This document shows positions 6,250 to 6,303 of a stretch of 6,303 nucleotides of DNA, in pieces; positions within the stretch are counted from its first letter, which is position 1, and every line of letters begins with the position of its first letter. A model generated the notes under the pieces. The model was given only the letters and a program-made list of their open reading frames with translations. It was not told the DNA's origin and searched no databases. The DNA comes from Lysobacterales bacterium (GTDB lineage Bacteria; Pseudomonadota; Gammaproteobacteria; Xanthomonadales; SZUA-36), in NCBI GenBank assembly GCA_026196445.1, contig JAPHTE010000390.1, positions 1 through 6,303 on the forward strand, read 5' to 3'. A program made the translations under genes and the position numbers.

Positions 6250-6303
6250 ACGCACCCACGGTCTTGCTGGCAGGCGCCGGCAGCCAGATCGGTGTGTTTG
6301 CCA
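6222..6303 (+). CDS. Probable NAD(P)-binding epimerase/dehydratase-like protein, 5' end (partial)
   Basis: An open frame runs off the window end and encodes NAPTVLLAGAGSQIGVFA. A hydrophobic beta strand followed by GAGSQIG is a typical first strand and glycine-rich turn of a Rossmann fold, as in extended short-chain dehydrogenase/epimerase proteins that make or modify nucleotide sugars. This role would suit the cluster. The start is unsure. A GTG at 6222 gives MAAGSDQALNAPTVLL and overlaps the upstream gene by 28 nt, with a weak AGG at 6208-6210. A CTG at 6246 overlapping the TGA, or a TTG at 6264, is also possible. Only about 27 codons are visible, so the product class is tentative. Confidence 0.5.
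   Translation, partial: MAAGSDQALNAPTVLLAGAGSQIGVFA

Overview
The window reads as a chromosomal piece from a Gram-negative bacterium, most likely a gammaproteobacterium. This rests on an O-antigen-type ABC exporter, a periplasmic parvulin and the style of the glycosyltransferases. No marker gene fixes the taxon. All supported genes lie on the + strand and are tightly packed; no tRNA, rRNA, insertion sequence or CRISPR array is visible.

Layout: (1) Positions 2-598 are the 3' end of a gene for a large, cysteine-rich, probably secreted beta-sandwich protein. A strong intrinsic terminator follows at 619-652. (2) Positions 688-1626 encode a signal-peptide-bearing parvulin-type peptidyl-prolyl isomerase. 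(3) After a 32-nt gap that holds a small hairpin comes an ABC-2 polysaccharide exporter: membrane protein Wzm (1659-2450) and ATPase Wzt (2450-3637), with stop and start codons overlapping. Wzt has a C-terminal carbohydrate-binding-type domain. (4) Next come a family 2 glycosyltransferase (3643-4467), a SAM-dependent methyltransferase with a TTG start (4483-5376), and a second family 2 glycosyltransferase (5383-6249). (5) The window ends in the first codons of a probable NAD(P)-binding epimerase/dehydratase-like gene.

How the genes could work together: the glycosyltransferases would build a lipid-linked glycan at the inner face of the inner membrane, and the methyltransferase would modify a sugar. 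Wzt would recognise the finished chain through its C-terminal domain and power export through Wzm. This follows the known ABC-dependent O-polysaccharide pathway. The specific idea that the methyltransferase makes the export cap read by Wzt is an inference. The parvulin at the head of the cluster is the least expected member. No initiating sugar-phosphate transferase, sugar-nucleotide pathway or ligase is in view, so the locus must continue beyond the window.

I see a well-organised surface-polysaccharide locus rather than a clearly new system. The points most worth a second look are the parvulin-exporter linkage, the possible methyl-cap/Wzt pairing, and the unassigned Cys-rich domain at the left edge.
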